Shown: piece after piece, positions 16,632 through 25,464 of the stretch
How the letters are laid out: every line of letters starts with the position of its first letter
How positions within the stretch are numbered: position 1 is the first letter of the stretch
DNA from: HGM12998 sp900756495
GTDB taxonomy: Bacteria; Bacillota; Clostridia; Oscillospirales; Oscillospiraceae
Length of the DNA: 64,000 nucleotides
Direction: 5' to 3'
NCBI GenBank assembly: GCA_958477305.1
Contig: CAUEFI010000007.1
Location: forward strand, 85,220-149,219
Translations under genes and position numbers: made by a program
The notes under the pieces: generated by a model
Database searches by the model: none
The model's input: only the letters and a program-made list of their open reading frames with translations
What the model was told of the DNA's origin: nothing

Positions 16632-17689
16632 TTCGCATCCCCTCCCTTCGACGCTTTGGCCTTCGCCTTCTCGGCCTGCCGCATCTCGGCGGTGACGCCG
16701 TACCGGTTGGGCCTGCAGTATTTATCGATGAGCCATACGCAGATGTTCATCAGCAGAATGGCATAGGAGACGCCTTCCGGATAGCCGCCGAAATATCGAA
16801 TGAAGACCGTGAGCAGGCCGCAGCCCACGCCGTATACAATCTCGCCCCGCTTGGTCACCGGGCTGGTCACATAGTCGGTCGCCATGAAAAAGGCCCCCAG
16901 GAACAGGCCCCCGCCCAGGATCTCATAGAGCATCCAGGTCAGATTGCCGTTGCCATTCAGCGGGAAGAGGAACGTGAGCACCGCTACCGTAGCGATAAAG
17001 GAAACGGGGATGCGGATGCGGATGACGCCCCTTGCGATCAGATAGACGCCGCCAATCAGGAGCATCAGCGCCGAAATCTCGCCGATGGTACCGCCGATAT
17101 TGCCCACAAACATATCGCCCAGGCTCACATCAGGCATGATTCCACTGTGCATAAAATCGGCGGAGAGAGGCGTAGCGCCGGTAAAGGCGTCGATGTACTC
17201 CTGACCCACGCTCATGCCCAGGGGCGCCCAATTGGACAGGCCGGGCTTGGCCCAGGTCGTCATGTCAATGGGGTAGCAGAGCATCAGGAACGCCCGCGCC
17301 GCCAGAGCAGGGTTCAGGAAATTCTTGCCCAGGCCGCCGAAGAGCTGCTTGACCACCACAATGGCAAAGAAATCGCCGATGATCAGAATCCAATAGGGCA
17401 TCGTCACCGGACAGACAAAGGCCAGAAGGATGCCGGTGATAACGGCCGACAGGTCGCCTACGGTATTGCTCTTCTTCATCAGCCTCCGATAGGCCCACTC
17501 AAAGAAGACGCAGGCCGCAGCCGAGACCACAGTAGAGATGAGGGCCCGGAAGCCAAAGAAGAAGATGGCCACGCACAGGGCGGGTACCAGCGCGATGATG
17601 ACATCCCGCATCAGATTTCGGGTGTCAATGGGGGAGGCCACGTGGGGCGAGGATGCCACTTTGAGCCTCAGTGTCTTTTCCTCACTCAT
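16628..17689 (-). CDS. rnfD: Rnf complex subunit D
   Basis: A 353-residue membrane protein with about nine helices. The conserved 'KNFLNPALAARAFLM' segment and 'IDAFTGATPLS' (about residue 195) are present; the Thr of the latter is the covalent FMN site in this family. 'RGEIVYGVGCGLL' and 'FGGYPEGVSYAILLMN' near the C-terminus are also family-typical. The Lys/Ala-rich tail is cytoplasmic. The gene overlaps both rnfC and rnfG by four bases. Confidence 0.96.
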   Translation of the reverse strand: MSEEKTLRLKVASSPHVASPIDTRNLMRDVIIALVPALCVAIFFFGFRALISTVVSAAACVFFEWAYRRLMKKSNTVGDLSAVITGILLAFVCPVTMPYWILIIGDFFAIVVVKQLFGGLGKNFLNPALAARAFLMLCYPIDMTTWAKPGLSNWAPLGMSVGQEYIDAFTGATPLSADFMHSGIMPDVSLGDMFVGNIGGTIGEISALMLLIGGVYLIARGVIRIRIPVSFIATVAVLTFLFPLNGNGNLTWMLYEILGGGLFLGAFFMATDYVTSPVTKRGEIVYGVGCGLLTVFIRYFGGYPEGVSYAILLMNICVWLIDKYCRPNRYGVTAEMRQAEKAKAKASKGGDAK

Positions 17690-19029
17690 ACCTTCGCCGC
17701 CTCCTTTGCTTTCTGCTTGGCCGCCATATTGCGCAGTTCAGCCTTGGCGGTCCGGAAGGACTGGACCAGGGGAATGCGGGCGGGACAGATGTAGTTGCAG
17801 GAGCCGCACTCGATGCAGTCCATCACCCGCAGCTCCTCCGCCTCGGACCAGCGGCCCTTTTCCACATAGAGATGCATGTACACAGGGGTCAGATGCATGG
17901 GGCAGACATTGACGCAGCGGGCACAGCGCAGACAGGTCTGCTCCTTGTCCTCCGGCGCCGCCTCCTCAGGCGTGAGGCAGAGCACTGCATTCGTCCCCTT
18001 GATCACCGTCACATCCAGGTTGTGCTGGGCAATCCCCATCATGGGGCCGCCGGTAAGTACGCGATCAGGTTCACTGACAAAGCCGCCGGCCTCATCAATG
18101 AGATGCTGGAAGGAGGTTCCCAGGGGTACCCGCAGGTTTTTGGGTTCCTTGACGGCGTCGCCGGTGACCGTGACAATGCGCTCCGTCACCGGGCGTCCCT
18201 CCACCACCGCATCATACACGGCGGCGGCAGTCCCTACGTTGAAGACGGCGCAGCCCACATGGGCAGGCAGTCCTCCCGGGGGCACCTCCCGCCCGGTGAT
18301 GCGCTGGATGAGCTGTTTTTCGGCGCCCTGCGGATAGCGTGTCTTCAGCGCCTCCACTTTAATGTCGTCCTTGGCGCCTACCAGAGCCTTCAGATGGTCC
18401 ACAGCGTCCAGCTTATTGGCCTCCACGCCAATCCAGCCGCTCTGGAGCCCCAGGGCCTTCATCAGAATGCGGCAGCCGCCGATGACCTTCTCTCCCTGCT
18501 CCAGCATAAGCCGGTGATCCGCTGTAATGTAGGGTTCGCATTCAGCGCCGTTGAGAATCAACGTGTCTACCTTGCCGAGTCCCGAGCTGATCTTCACATG
18601 GGTGGGAAAGCCTGCGCCACCCATACCCGTGATGCCCGCCTCCTTTACAATCTCCACAATTTCCTCGCTGCTGAGGGACAGGGGATCGGGATGAGGCTTG
18701 AGCTCTGCGCCAAAGGTATTCTGGAAGTCGTTCTCAATGACAACGGCCATGACATTGCCGCCGCCCGTGTGCGGTCGGGGTTCCACCGCCGTCACGGTGC
18801 CCGACACGCTGGCGTGTATTGGAGCTCCCAGCCCCGCAATCTCGCCAATTTTCTGCCCCACCGTTACCTTCTCTCCTTTGGCAACGACAGGCTTGCAGGG
18901 TGCGCCCACATGCATGGACATGGAGATCACAACCTGCTGGGGCGCCGTGTTCAGCGGCGTCACCGGCAGCTGGCAGCTTCTCTCTTTCCGGTCATGGGGA
19001 TGCACACCTCCATAAAAGGTTTGCTTCAT
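17686..19029 (-). CDS. rnfC: Rnf complex subunit C (NADH-binding subunit)
   Basis: The start is set at 19029 (MKQTFYGG...), where GAGGTGGATCT gives a ribosome site; an upstream ATG at 19059 has none. The 447-residue protein contains the NADH/FMN Rossmann-like segment 'GITGMGGAGFPTHVK' (about residues 132-146), 'LILNGAECEPYIT', a SLBB-like region, and two C-terminal ferredoxin clusters 'CLRCARCVNVCP' and 'CIECGSCNYICP'. RnfC exchanges electrons with NAD+/NADH at the cytoplasmic face. First gene of a complete six-gene operon that uses ferredoxin:NAD+ oxidoreduction to build a Na+ or H+ gradient, which could power the TRAP transporters here. Confidence 0.96.
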   Translation of the reverse strand: MKQTFYGGVHPHDRKERSCQLPVTPLNTAPQQVVISMSMHVGAPCKPVVAKGEKVTVGQKIGEIAGLGAPIHASVSGTVTAVEPRPHTGGGNVMAVVIENDFQNTFGAELKPHPDPLSLSSEEIVEIVKEAGITGMGGAGFPTHVKISSGLGKVDTLILNGAECEPYITADHRLMLEQGEKVIGGCRILMKALGLQSGWIGVEANKLDAVDHLKALVGAKDDIKVEALKTRYPQGAEKQLIQRITGREVPPGGLPAHVGCAVFNVGTAAAVYDAVVEGRPVTERIVTVTGDAVKEPKNLRVPLGTSFQHLIDEAGGFVSEPDRVLTGGPMMGIAQHNLDVTVIKGTNAVLCLTPEEAAPEDKEQTCLRCARCVNVCPMHLTPVYMHLYVEKGRWSEAEELRVMDCIECGSCNYICPARIPLVQSFRTAKAELRNMAAKQKAKEAAKV

Positions 19030-19114
19030 AGATCCACCTCGCAAATCAGGCCCACACACGGGCCGCTTTTTCAGATGGGAAAATCGGCGTATGCCGACCT
19101 TTCAAACAGTAAAC

Positions 19115-19143
19115 ATCATAGCGCAGTTTCAGCAAAAAGTCTA
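19115..19143 (-). promoter_or_regulatory. Promoter of the rnf operon
   Basis: On the minus strand TAGACT (19143-19138) and TATGAT (19120-19115) are 17 bases apart, leaving a leader of about 80 bases before rnfC. The leader contains two small GC-rich inverted repeats. Between here and the next promoter at 19344 I see no gene. Confidence 0.6.
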
Positions 19144-19343
19144 TAGAAACCGGCCAGTTTTGTTAATCTTTTCACAATAAAAACTTTCCAGTTTACTTTT
19201 TTATCTTAACCCAGCTCTCTAAGAATGTCCAGCGTTAAATTTTTCACCTGTACGCACTGGCTGATCTGTGCAAAAAAGTTCCTTCACCCTCCCCGGTTCC
19301 CTTGTTCAAAATGGGGAAAGTGCAAAAATCCGGCGCTTTTGAT

Positions 19344-19371
19344 TGACAAAAAATAAAACGGACGGTATGAT
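19344..19371 (+). promoter_or_regulatory. Promoter of the T-box/ilvBN transcript
   Basis: TTGACA (19344-19349) and TATGAT (19366-19371) with 16-base spacing lie just before the T-box leader. Confidence 0.8.
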
Positions 19372-19389
19372 TACAGATAATCTTTTATG

Positions 19390-19638
19390 ACAGAAATGCG
19401 ATGACCGGGTAAGTAGGCAGGGTACGCAAGCGCAGAGAGGGAGCGGCCGGTGTAAGCTCCCGTGAGACCCGACTGAACGTCGCCCGCGAGCAGCTCCGCT
19501 GAACCAGAAGTAGGCGGGGACGGTTCCCCTTCCGTTATCGGGGCAATGAGCGCATGGAGGGAACTCCTTCATGAATTTAGGTGGTACCACGGAGTATGAC
19601 TTCGTCCTATGGGGACGAGATGTCATGCTCCTTTTTGT
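19390..19638 (+). promoter_or_regulatory. T-box riboswitch controlling ilvBN
   Basis: The leader shows the T-box features in order: AAGTAG (specifier-loop E motif), AGAGAG, a GGTG apical loop, the 3' side of stem I and the T-box sequence AGGTGGTACCACGG (19579-19592). A terminator follows, with GGAGTATGAC...GTCATGCTCC and a T run ending near 19638. Uncharged tRNA would stabilise the antiterminator and let ilvB be transcribed. The 3' side of the specifier loop reads GAAC GTC G; GTC (19479-19481) would specify valine, a sensible signal for this pathway, but I folded it by eye. The long 5' gap (19030-19682) is accounted for by this leader and two promoters. Confidence 0.92.
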
Positions 19639-19682
19639 TTTTCCACCCCGATTTTGTCAGTCAGCTGAAGGAGGTTTACCAC

Positions 19683-21392
19683 ATGAGAATGAAAACCGCC
19701 CAGATTTTGATGGAGTGCCTGCTGGAGCAGGGGGTAGACACGGTATTCGGCTACCCCGGCGGCACCATTCTGAACGTGTACGACGAATTTGAGCTCCATG
19801 GGTACAAGGATAAAATCCGCCACATCCTCACGGCCCATGAGCAGGGTGCCTCCCATGCCGCCGACGGGTATGCCCGCTCCACCGGCAGGGCGGGTGTGTG
19901 CTTCGCCACCAGCGGACCCGGGGCCACCAATCTGACTACCGGCATAGCCACCGCCTACTACGACTCCTCTCCCGTAGTCTTCATCACCTGCAACGTGTCG
20001 GAAAACCTCATCGGTAAGGACTCCTTTCAGGAGGTGGATATCACCGGCATCTCCATGCCTATCACCAAGTGCAACTATCTGGTCAAGGATCCAAACTCCC
20101 TGGCTGATGTCGTACGGGAGGCCTTTGCCATTGCCCGCTCCGGCCGCCCGGGGCCCGTCCTCATTGATATCGCCAAAAACGTCACCGCCGCCGAGGCGGA
20201 CTACGAGCCCCTCCCGCTGGAACAGCACGCCACCCATGGGAGGCTGGGCGCCATGCTCCGCCGGGCCAGCCACGATCTCAAGACACCCGAACCCGACGCC
20301 GGAGATATTCAGACCCTGTTGAACATGATCGAGGGTTCTAAAATGCCTCTGGTCCTGGTGGGCGGCGGCGTTATCCGCTCCAAGGGCGCTGTACCCGAGT
20401 TTCGTAAATTTGTAGAGACCTTAGGCGCACCCGTGGCCTCCACCATCATGGGCGGCGGCGCCCTGCCCGGCAGCCACCCGCTCTTCACCGGGATGATCGG
20501 TATGCATGGGTCTCATGCCTCCAACTATGCGGTGGACCAGTGCGATCTGCTCATCGCCATCGGCTGCCGCTTCTCCGACCGGGTGGCCACTGATCCCGCC
20601 ACCTTTGCCAAGGGGGCCAAAATTGTCCACATCGATATTGACCGGGCCGAGATTGACAAAAACGTCCGTACCGACCACCACATCATCGGAGACGCCAGGC
20701 GGGTGCTGGAGCTGCTGAATGAAACGCTTCCCACCCACGACTACCCCACCTGGAAGGAGTGGGTTTTCTCCCACAAGGAAGTCCCCCTCAAGGCCGACGA
20801 TATCCTCCACCCCCACGAGATTTTGGAGACCATCCAGGATGTAACCGACGGAGACGCCATTATTGTCACCGATGTAGGCCAGCATCAGATGTGGTGCGCA
20901 CAGTATTACCACTTCTCCCGACCGGGCCAGTTTATCACCTCCGGCGGCTTCGGCACCATGGGCTTTGGTCTGGGGGCCGCCATGGGAGCCGCTGTGGGCA
21001 ATCCTGACAAGGTGGTGGTCCACTGTACCGGCGACGGCTGCTTCCGCATGAACTGCCACGAGCTGTGCACTGAGGAGTACTACGGCATCCCGGTAATCAC
21101 GGTTATCTTCAACAACCGGACCCTGGGCATGGTTCGCCAGTGGCAGAATTTGATTTATAAAAAGCGCTTTTCTCAGACAGATTTGGATCGGGGTCCCGAC
21201 TTTATCAAATTGGCTGAAGCCTATGGCCTCACCGGTTTCCGAGCCGCTACCCAGCCCGAGTTTGAGGCCGCTTTCCGCAAGGCTGCAGCACTGGGCAAAT
21301 CCTGTGTCATCGAGTGCGCCATTGACAAGGACGCCATGGTCCACCCCATGGTCTCCGCCGGCACGCCGGTCACCGACTTTATTCTGGACTAA
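19683..21392 (+). CDS. ilvB: Acetolactate synthase, large (catalytic) subunit
   Basis: The start at 19683 follows GAAGGAGGTTTACCAC; the frame extends upstream into the T-box and is not translated there. The 569-residue ThDP enzyme has the three expected domains. The PYR domain carries the catalytic Glu region 'ILTAHEQGASHAADGYAR', the middle domain follows, and the PP domain has the ThDP/Mg motif 'GDGCFRMNCHELCTEEYY...IFNNRTLGMVRQWQ'. It makes 2-acetolactate and 2-aceto-2-hydroxybutyrate for Val, Leu and Ile. Twelve bases separate it from ilvN. Confidence 0.96.
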   Translation: MRMKTAQILMECLLEQGVDTVFGYPGGTILNVYDEFELHGYKDKIRHILTAHEQGASHAADGYARSTGRAGVCFATSGPGATNLTTGIATAYYDSSPVVFITCNVSENLIGKDSFQEVDITGISMPITKCNYLVKDPNSLADVVREAFAIARSGRPGPVLIDIAKNVTAAEADYEPLPLEQHATHGRLGAMLRRASHDLKTPEPDAGDIQTLLNMIEGSKMPLVLVGGGVIRSKGAVPEFRKFVETLGAPVASTIMGGGALPGSHPLFTGMIGMHGSHASNYAVDQCDLLIAIGCRFSDRVATDPATFAKGAKIVHIDIDRAEIDKNVRTDHHIIGDARRVLELLNETLPTHDYPTWKEWVFSHKEVPLKADDILHPHEILETIQDVTDGDAIIVTDVGQHQMWCAQYYHFSRPGQFITSGGFGTMGFGLGAAMGAAVGNPDKVVVHCTGDGCFRMNCHELCTEEYYGIPVITVIFNNRTLGMVRQWQNLIYKKRFSQTDLDRGPDFIKLAEAYGLTGFRAATQPEFEAAFRKAAALGKSCVIECAIDKDAMVHPMVSAGTPVTDFILD

Positions 21393-21404
21393 GGGGGCGA
21401 AGAC

Positions 21405-21965
21405 ATGAGTGAAATGAATTCTGTGACCCGCCATACCCTGTCGGTCCTGGTGGAGAACGCCGCCGGCGTCCTCTCCCAGGTATCCCGGCTCTTCTCCCGG
21501 AAGGGCTACAACATTGAATCCCTGGCTGTCGGCACCACTGATGATCCCGCCGTCTCCCGCATCACCATTGAGGTACTCTGCGACGCGCCTATGATCGAGC
21601 AGATTATGAACCAGCTGCGCAAGCAGTTTCCCGTCTATTCGGTGCAGGAGCTGCTGCCCGAGCGGAGCATCCGCCGGGAGCTGGTCATGTTCAAAGTAAG
21701 GGCGGAAACGCCCGACATCCGCAATGAAATTATCCAGATCGCCAATATCTTTCGCGCTTCTATTATCGACGTGTCTCTCAAATCCCTGACTCTGGCCCTC
21801 ATCGGCGACGAGTCCAAGGCCGACGCCATGCAGAAGCTGCTGGAGGCCTTCGGCATCCTGGAGCTGGTCCGTACCGGCATGGTGGCTCTGGAGCGGGGTG
21901 CGTACACCATTGGGGATGAGACCAAGGAAAAGACTGAGTTTAATCTGGGTAAAAATGTGTTGTAG
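21405..21965 (+). CDS. ilvN: Acetolactate synthase, small regulatory subunit
   Basis: A 186-residue protein with an N-terminal ACT domain ('HTLSVLVENAAGVLSQVSRLFSRKGYNIESLAVG', about residues 10-43) and a C-terminal domain typical of the long form of IlvN/IlvH. It binds valine and gives feedback control of IlvB while raising its activity. The chain is some 20 residues longer than the E. coli form, the extra length being at the C-terminus. AAGGGGGCGAAGAC precedes the ATG. Same transcript as ilvB. Confidence 0.95.
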   Translation: MSEMNSVTRHTLSVLVENAAGVLSQVSRLFSRKGYNIESLAVGTTDDPAVSRITIEVLCDAPMIEQIMNQLRKQFPVYSVQELLPERSIRRELVMFKVRAETPDIRNEIIQIANIFRASIIDVSLKSLTLALIGDESKADAMQKLLEAFGILELVRTGMVALERGAYTIGDETKEKTEFNLGKNVL

Positions 21966-22084
21966 GCAATCCGCCGCAAAATTCTTCTCAGATTGTATCA
22001 CAGTTACCATTCTTTTTTGATTTACTGTGTTACTATGTAGATACTGGATATATATAACCTTATTATAAAAAGGAGTGTTTTATC

Positions 22085-23104
22085 ATGGCAAAGATGTACT
22101 ATGAAAAGGACTGCGAGCTCTCCTATCTCAACGGCAAGAAAATCGCCATTATCGGCTATGGCTCACAGGGACACGCCCATGCCCTCAATCTGAAAGATTC
22201 CGGCTGCGATGTGTGTATCGGCCTGCGTCAGGGCTCCAAGCGCTGGGCAGAGGCTGAGGGTGCAGGCCTCCAGGTCAAGACGGTGGCCGAGGCCGCCCAG
22301 TGGGGCGATATCGTCATGATGCTCATCAACGACGAGGCCCAGGCCGATGTCTATAAGAAGGACATCGCCCCTTACATGACCGAGGGCAAAGCTCTGGCCT
22401 TTGCCCATGGCTTTAACATCCGCTACAAGCAGATTGTCCCTCCCGCCGGTGTTGACGTCTTCATGGCCGCCCCCAAGGGCCCGGGCCACACCGTCCGCTC
22501 CCAGTATGTGGCGGGTAAGGGTGTGCCCTGCCTGGTGGCCGTGGAGCAGAATGCCACCGGCAACGCCTATAAGATTGCCCTGGCCTACATCGCCGGTATC
22601 GGCGGCGCCCGCGCCGGTGTCATGGAGACCACCTTCAACGATGAGACCGAGACCGACCTGTTCGGTGAGCAGGCTGTGCTGTGCGGCGGCGTCGTGGACC
22701 TGATGCGCTGCGGCTTCGAGACTCTGGTAGAGGCCGGCTACGAGCCCGAAAACGCCTACTTCGAGTGCATCCATGAGATGAAGCTTATCATCGACCTTAT
22801 CAATAAGGGCGGCGTGGCCGCCATGAACTACTCCATCTCGGACACTGCCGAGTACGGCGAGTATGTCTCCGGCCCCCGCGTACTGCCCTATGAGGAGACC
22901 AAGAAGAACATGAAGGCTGTCCTCTCCGACATTCAGGATGGTACCTTCGCCGGAAAGTGGATTGCCGAAAACAAGAATGGCCGCACTTTCTTTAATTCCA
23001 AGCGCGAGCAGCTCAAGAAGCATCAAATGGAGATTGTAGGCGCCCAGCTCCGCAAGAATATGGTGTGGGGCGACGACTCCAACTTGGATACGGCGTCCAA
23101 CTGA
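22085..23104 (+). CDS. ilvC: Ketol-acid reductoisomerase, class I
   Basis: A 339-residue enzyme catalysing the Mg-dependent alkyl shift and reduction of acetohydroxy acids. The N-terminal Rossmann domain has '[17 protein letters not shown]', and the cofactor-specificity loop reads 'LRQGSKRW'. The usual last Ser of that loop is Arg here, so NADPH preference should not be assumed. The knotted C-terminal domain has the metal ligands in '[19 protein letters not shown]' and '[11 protein letters not shown]'. A 119-base AT-rich gap before it carries a possible weak promoter (TGTTACTAT, 22028-22036), and AAAAGGAGTG precedes the ATG. A terminator follows. Confidence 0.97.
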   Translation: MAKMYYEKDCELSYLNGKKIAIIGYGSQGHAHALNLKDSGCDVCIGLRQGSKRWAEAEGAGLQVKTVAEAAQWGDIVMMLINDEAQADVYKKDIAPYMTEGKALAFAHGFNIRYKQIVPPAGVDVFMAAPKGPGHTVRSQYVAGKGVPCLVAVEQNATGNAYKIALAYIAGIGGARAGVMETTFNDETETDLFGEQAVLCGGVVDLMRCGFETLVEAGYEPENAYFECIHEMKLIIDLINKGGVAAMNYSISDTAEYGEYVSGPRVLPYEETKKNMKAVLSDIQDGTFAGKWIAENKNGRTFFNSKREQLKKHQMEIVGAQLRKNMVWGDDSNLDTASN

Positions 23105-23135
23105 TGATCTTACGTATCCCTCTTCCTGTAACACT

Positions 23136-23169
23136 GCGGCGGCTCCCAGACGGGAGCCGCCGCTTTTTT
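23136..23169 (+). terminator. Terminator of the ilvBNC operon
   Basis: GCGGCGGCTCCC (23136-23147) pairs perfectly with GGGAGCCGCCGC (23152-23163), followed by six T residues. Confidence 0.95.
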
Positions 23170-23200
23170 GCCCGTATCGTCTGGATTTCTCTGCCGGGGG

Positions 23201-23228
23201 TTGACAACGGTTTTCCGCGTATTATAAT
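23201..23228 (+). promoter_or_regulatory. Promoter of the marR-ABC exporter operon
   Basis: TTGACA (23201-23206) and TATAAT (23223-23228), both perfect consensus, are 16 bases apart. Confidence 0.9.
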
Positions 23229-23254
23229 TGATATGTCAACAATTGATATATCAA
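23228..23254 (+). promoter_or_regulatory. Tandem MarR operators
   Basis: Two 12-bp palindromes, TTGATATGTCAA (23228-23239) and TTGATATATCAA (23243-23254), lie 15 bp apart centre to centre. They directly follow the -10 element and cover the transcription start. This is the arrangement expected for autorepression by the MarR protein encoded 15 bases further on. Confidence 0.85.
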
Positions 23255-23269
23255 GAAAGGTGATGGCTC

Positions 23270-23713
23270 ATGGAACAAAACCTTCATTTGCTGCTGTACC
23301 GGACGTTTCACGCCCAGCGCAAGTATCTTCGGGCCTATATGAAAGAGCTTGGACTTGGCGTCGGGCAGCCCAAGCTGATTGCCTATCTCTCCGACCACGG
23401 CCCTTGCCGTCAGCGGGATTTGGCCGATTATTTTGAAATCGACCCGGCCGCCGTGTGCCGCATGCTGGATGCACTGCAAAAGGGCGGCTTTATTATCCGG
23501 CAGACAGACAGCCTGAGCCGCCGGCGCGATCTGATTGCAATCACCGAACAGGGGCGGCAAGCCGCACAGGCGTGGCGAGGGCGCTGCCGCGAAGCGGAGG
23601 CAATTATGCTTCAGGGCTTCACGCCGGAGGAGATTATACAGTTTTCCAATTACCTCGCCCGGGCGCACCAGAATTTCCGGATCTGGCAGGAGGGACATCC
23701 ATGCGAGATCTAA
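23270..23713 (+). CDS. MarR-family transcriptional regulator
   Basis: A 147-residue winged-helix protein. The DNA-binding core runs 'LGVGQPKLIAYLSDHGPCRQRDLADYFEIDPAAVCRMLDALQKGG' (about residues 28-72), followed by the wing 'IIRQTDSLSRRRDLIAITEQG'. It probably represses its own operon through the two palindromes in the promoter and is released by the compound the exporter removes. The stop codon overlaps the first codons of the ABC gene by 13 bases. AGAAAGGTG precedes the ATG. Confidence 0.92.
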   Translation: MEQNLHLLLYRTFHAQRKYLRAYMKELGLGVGQPKLIAYLSDHGPCRQRDLADYFEIDPAAVCRMLDALQKGGFIIRQTDSLSRRRDLIAITEQGRQAAQAWRGRCREAEAIMLQGFTPEEIIQFSNYLARAHQNFRIWQEGHPCEI

Positions 23714-25464
23714 AGCGTTTATTGAGCTATTTGGGGCCTTATAAAATTGACATGGTGATTGGCGCTGTCCTGGTGCTGGTCGAGACCTGCTTTGAACTGG
23801 TCATCCCCATCCTGATGGCGGATCTGATTGATGTGGGCGTTATGAATCAAGATGTCACATTTATCGTACATAAAGGGCTTCAGATGGCCCTGTGTGCCGT
23901 TTTGGCCCTGATTACCGGCCTGCTCTACGCCCGCTTTGCAGCCCGAACCGCCTACGGCTGGGGCTCCCGGGTCCGGGAGGCGCAATATGAGCGGGTTCAG
24001 AAATATGCCTTCGCCAATCTTGATCACTTTGAGACCTCCTCTCTGGTTACCCGGATGACCACTGACGTCACAGTGCTGCAGAATGCGATCAACGGCGGCT
24101 TTCGCCCTCTGGTCCGCGGCCCGGTGATGTTGGTTATGGGGCTTATCCTGTCCTTTTGGATGAACCGCTCCCTGGCCTTTGTATTTGTGGTGAGCACCCC
24201 CATCCTGGCGGTGATTCTGATCTGCATTGTCCGCAAAGTAGCTCCCATGTACAGCCGCCTGCAAAAGGCAGTGGATCAGCTGAACCATGTGGTACAGGAA
24301 GGGCTGACTGCCATTCGGGCGGTGAAGGCCTTTGTCCGCGGGAAATACGAGGAAGAGAAGTTTCAAACGGTCAACTGCGACCTGATGGATACCAGCCAGA
24401 AGACTTTCCATTACGCGGTACTCAATCTGCCCGCCTTTCAGCTTGTCATGTATGTCACCATTGTGCTCATCATGTGGTTTGGCGGAAATATGATTCTCCG
24501 CTCCACCCTTCAGGTGGGAGATTTGACAGGCTTTTTGAGCTATGTGCTCCAGGTGATGAATTCACTGATGATGATCTCCAACGTCTTTCTGCTGCTCACC
24601 CGATCTCTGGCCAGCGCCCACCGTATCAGCGAGGTTCTGGATGAGGACATTGTGCTCACGTCCCCGGAACACGCGGCAGCTCATGTGCCTGACGGTAGCA
24701 TAGACTTCGAGGGCGTCTCCTTCAAATACCGCTCCGAGGCCAGAGCGTACGCCCTTTCTAATGTGAATCTGCACATTCAGGCAGGACAGACTATTGGCAT
24801 CCTTGGGGGAACAGGGTCGGCCAAGACCACCTTGGTCCAGCTGATTCCCCGGCTTTACGACGCCACGGAGGGAACCGTCAAGGTAGGCGGCCGCGATGTA
24901 CGGGAATACGACCTACAGGCGCTGCGGGATGCAGTCGGCATTGTCCTGCAGAAAAATGTGCTCTTTTCCGGCACGATACGGGAGAATCTGAAATGGGGCG
25001 ACCCGTCTGCCGACGACGAGACCCTGTGGGCCGCCTGCCGGGCTGCGTGCGCCGACGAATTCCTGGAGCGTCTGCCAAAGGGTCTTGACACCGATTTAGG
25101 CCAGGGCGGCGTCAATGTCTCTGGCGGTCAGAAACAGCGGCTGTGTATCGCCCGCACCCTGCTGAAACGCCCGAAGATTCTGATTTTTGACGACTCCACC
25201 AGCGCGGTAGACACTGCCACCGAGGGCCGCATCCGCACAGCGCTTTCCAAGCTCACCGGCGTCACCAAAATTATCATTGCCCAGCGGATTACCTCTGTCA
25301 TCGACACCGATCAAATCATTATCCTGGATGACGGAAGCATTCACGCGGTGGGTACGCACCAGGAGCTGATTGCATCAGACCCCATTTACCGGGAGATCTA
25401 CGCATCCCAGATGAAAGGAGAGGATTACCATGGCGGCACGGCAGTTGAGCGGGAAAAAGCCTAA
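23701..25464 (+). CDS. ABC exporter half-transporter with degenerate ATPase site (heterodimer partner A)
   Basis: The start at 23701 (MRDLKRLL) follows GGCAGGAGGGACATCC, inside the end of marR; the longer open frame is not used. The 587-residue protein has a six-helix membrane domain (to about residue 310) and a C-terminal nucleotide-binding domain. The Walker A is 'GGTGSAKTT' and the signature 'VSGGQKQR'. The Walker B ends 'ILIFDDSTSAVD', with Asp in place of the catalytic Glu, and the switch position reads 'IAQRITS', with Gln in place of His. That is the asymmetric pattern of TM287/TM288- and BmrC/BmrD-type exporters. It needs the next gene product to work. Confidence 0.92.
   Translation: MRDLKRLLSYLGPYKIDMVIGAVLVLVETCFELVIPILMADLIDVGVMNQDVTFIVHKGLQMALCAVLALITGLLYARFAARTAYGWGSRVREAQYERVQKYAFANLDHFETSSLVTRMTTDVTVLQNAINGGFRPLVRGPVMLVMGLILSFWMNRSLAFVFVVSTPILAVILICIVRKVAPMYSRLQKAVDQLNHVVQEGLTAIRAVKAFVRGKYEEEKFQTVNCDLMDTSQKTFHYAVLNLPAFQLVMYVTIVLIMWFGGNMILRSTLQVGDLTGFLSYVLQVMNSLMMISNVFLLLTRSLASAHRISEVLDEDIVLTSPEHAAAHVPDGSIDFEGVSFKYRSEARAYALSNVNLHIQAGQTIGILGGTGSAKTTLVQLIPRLYDATEGTVKVGGRDVREYDLQALRDAVGIVLQKNVLFSGTIRENLKWGDPSADDETLWAACRAACADEFLERLPKGLDTDLGQGGVNVSGGQKQRLCIARTLLKRPKILIFDDSTSAVDTATEGRIRTALSKLTGVTKIIIAQRITSVIDTDQIIILDDGSIHAVGTHQELIASDPIYREIYASQMKGEDYHGGTAVEREKA

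Noticed and set aside
20421..22010. 529-codon minus-strand open frame across ilvB and ilvN
   Set aside because: Antisense shadow; the plus strand encodes complete, motif-bearing IlvB and IlvN.
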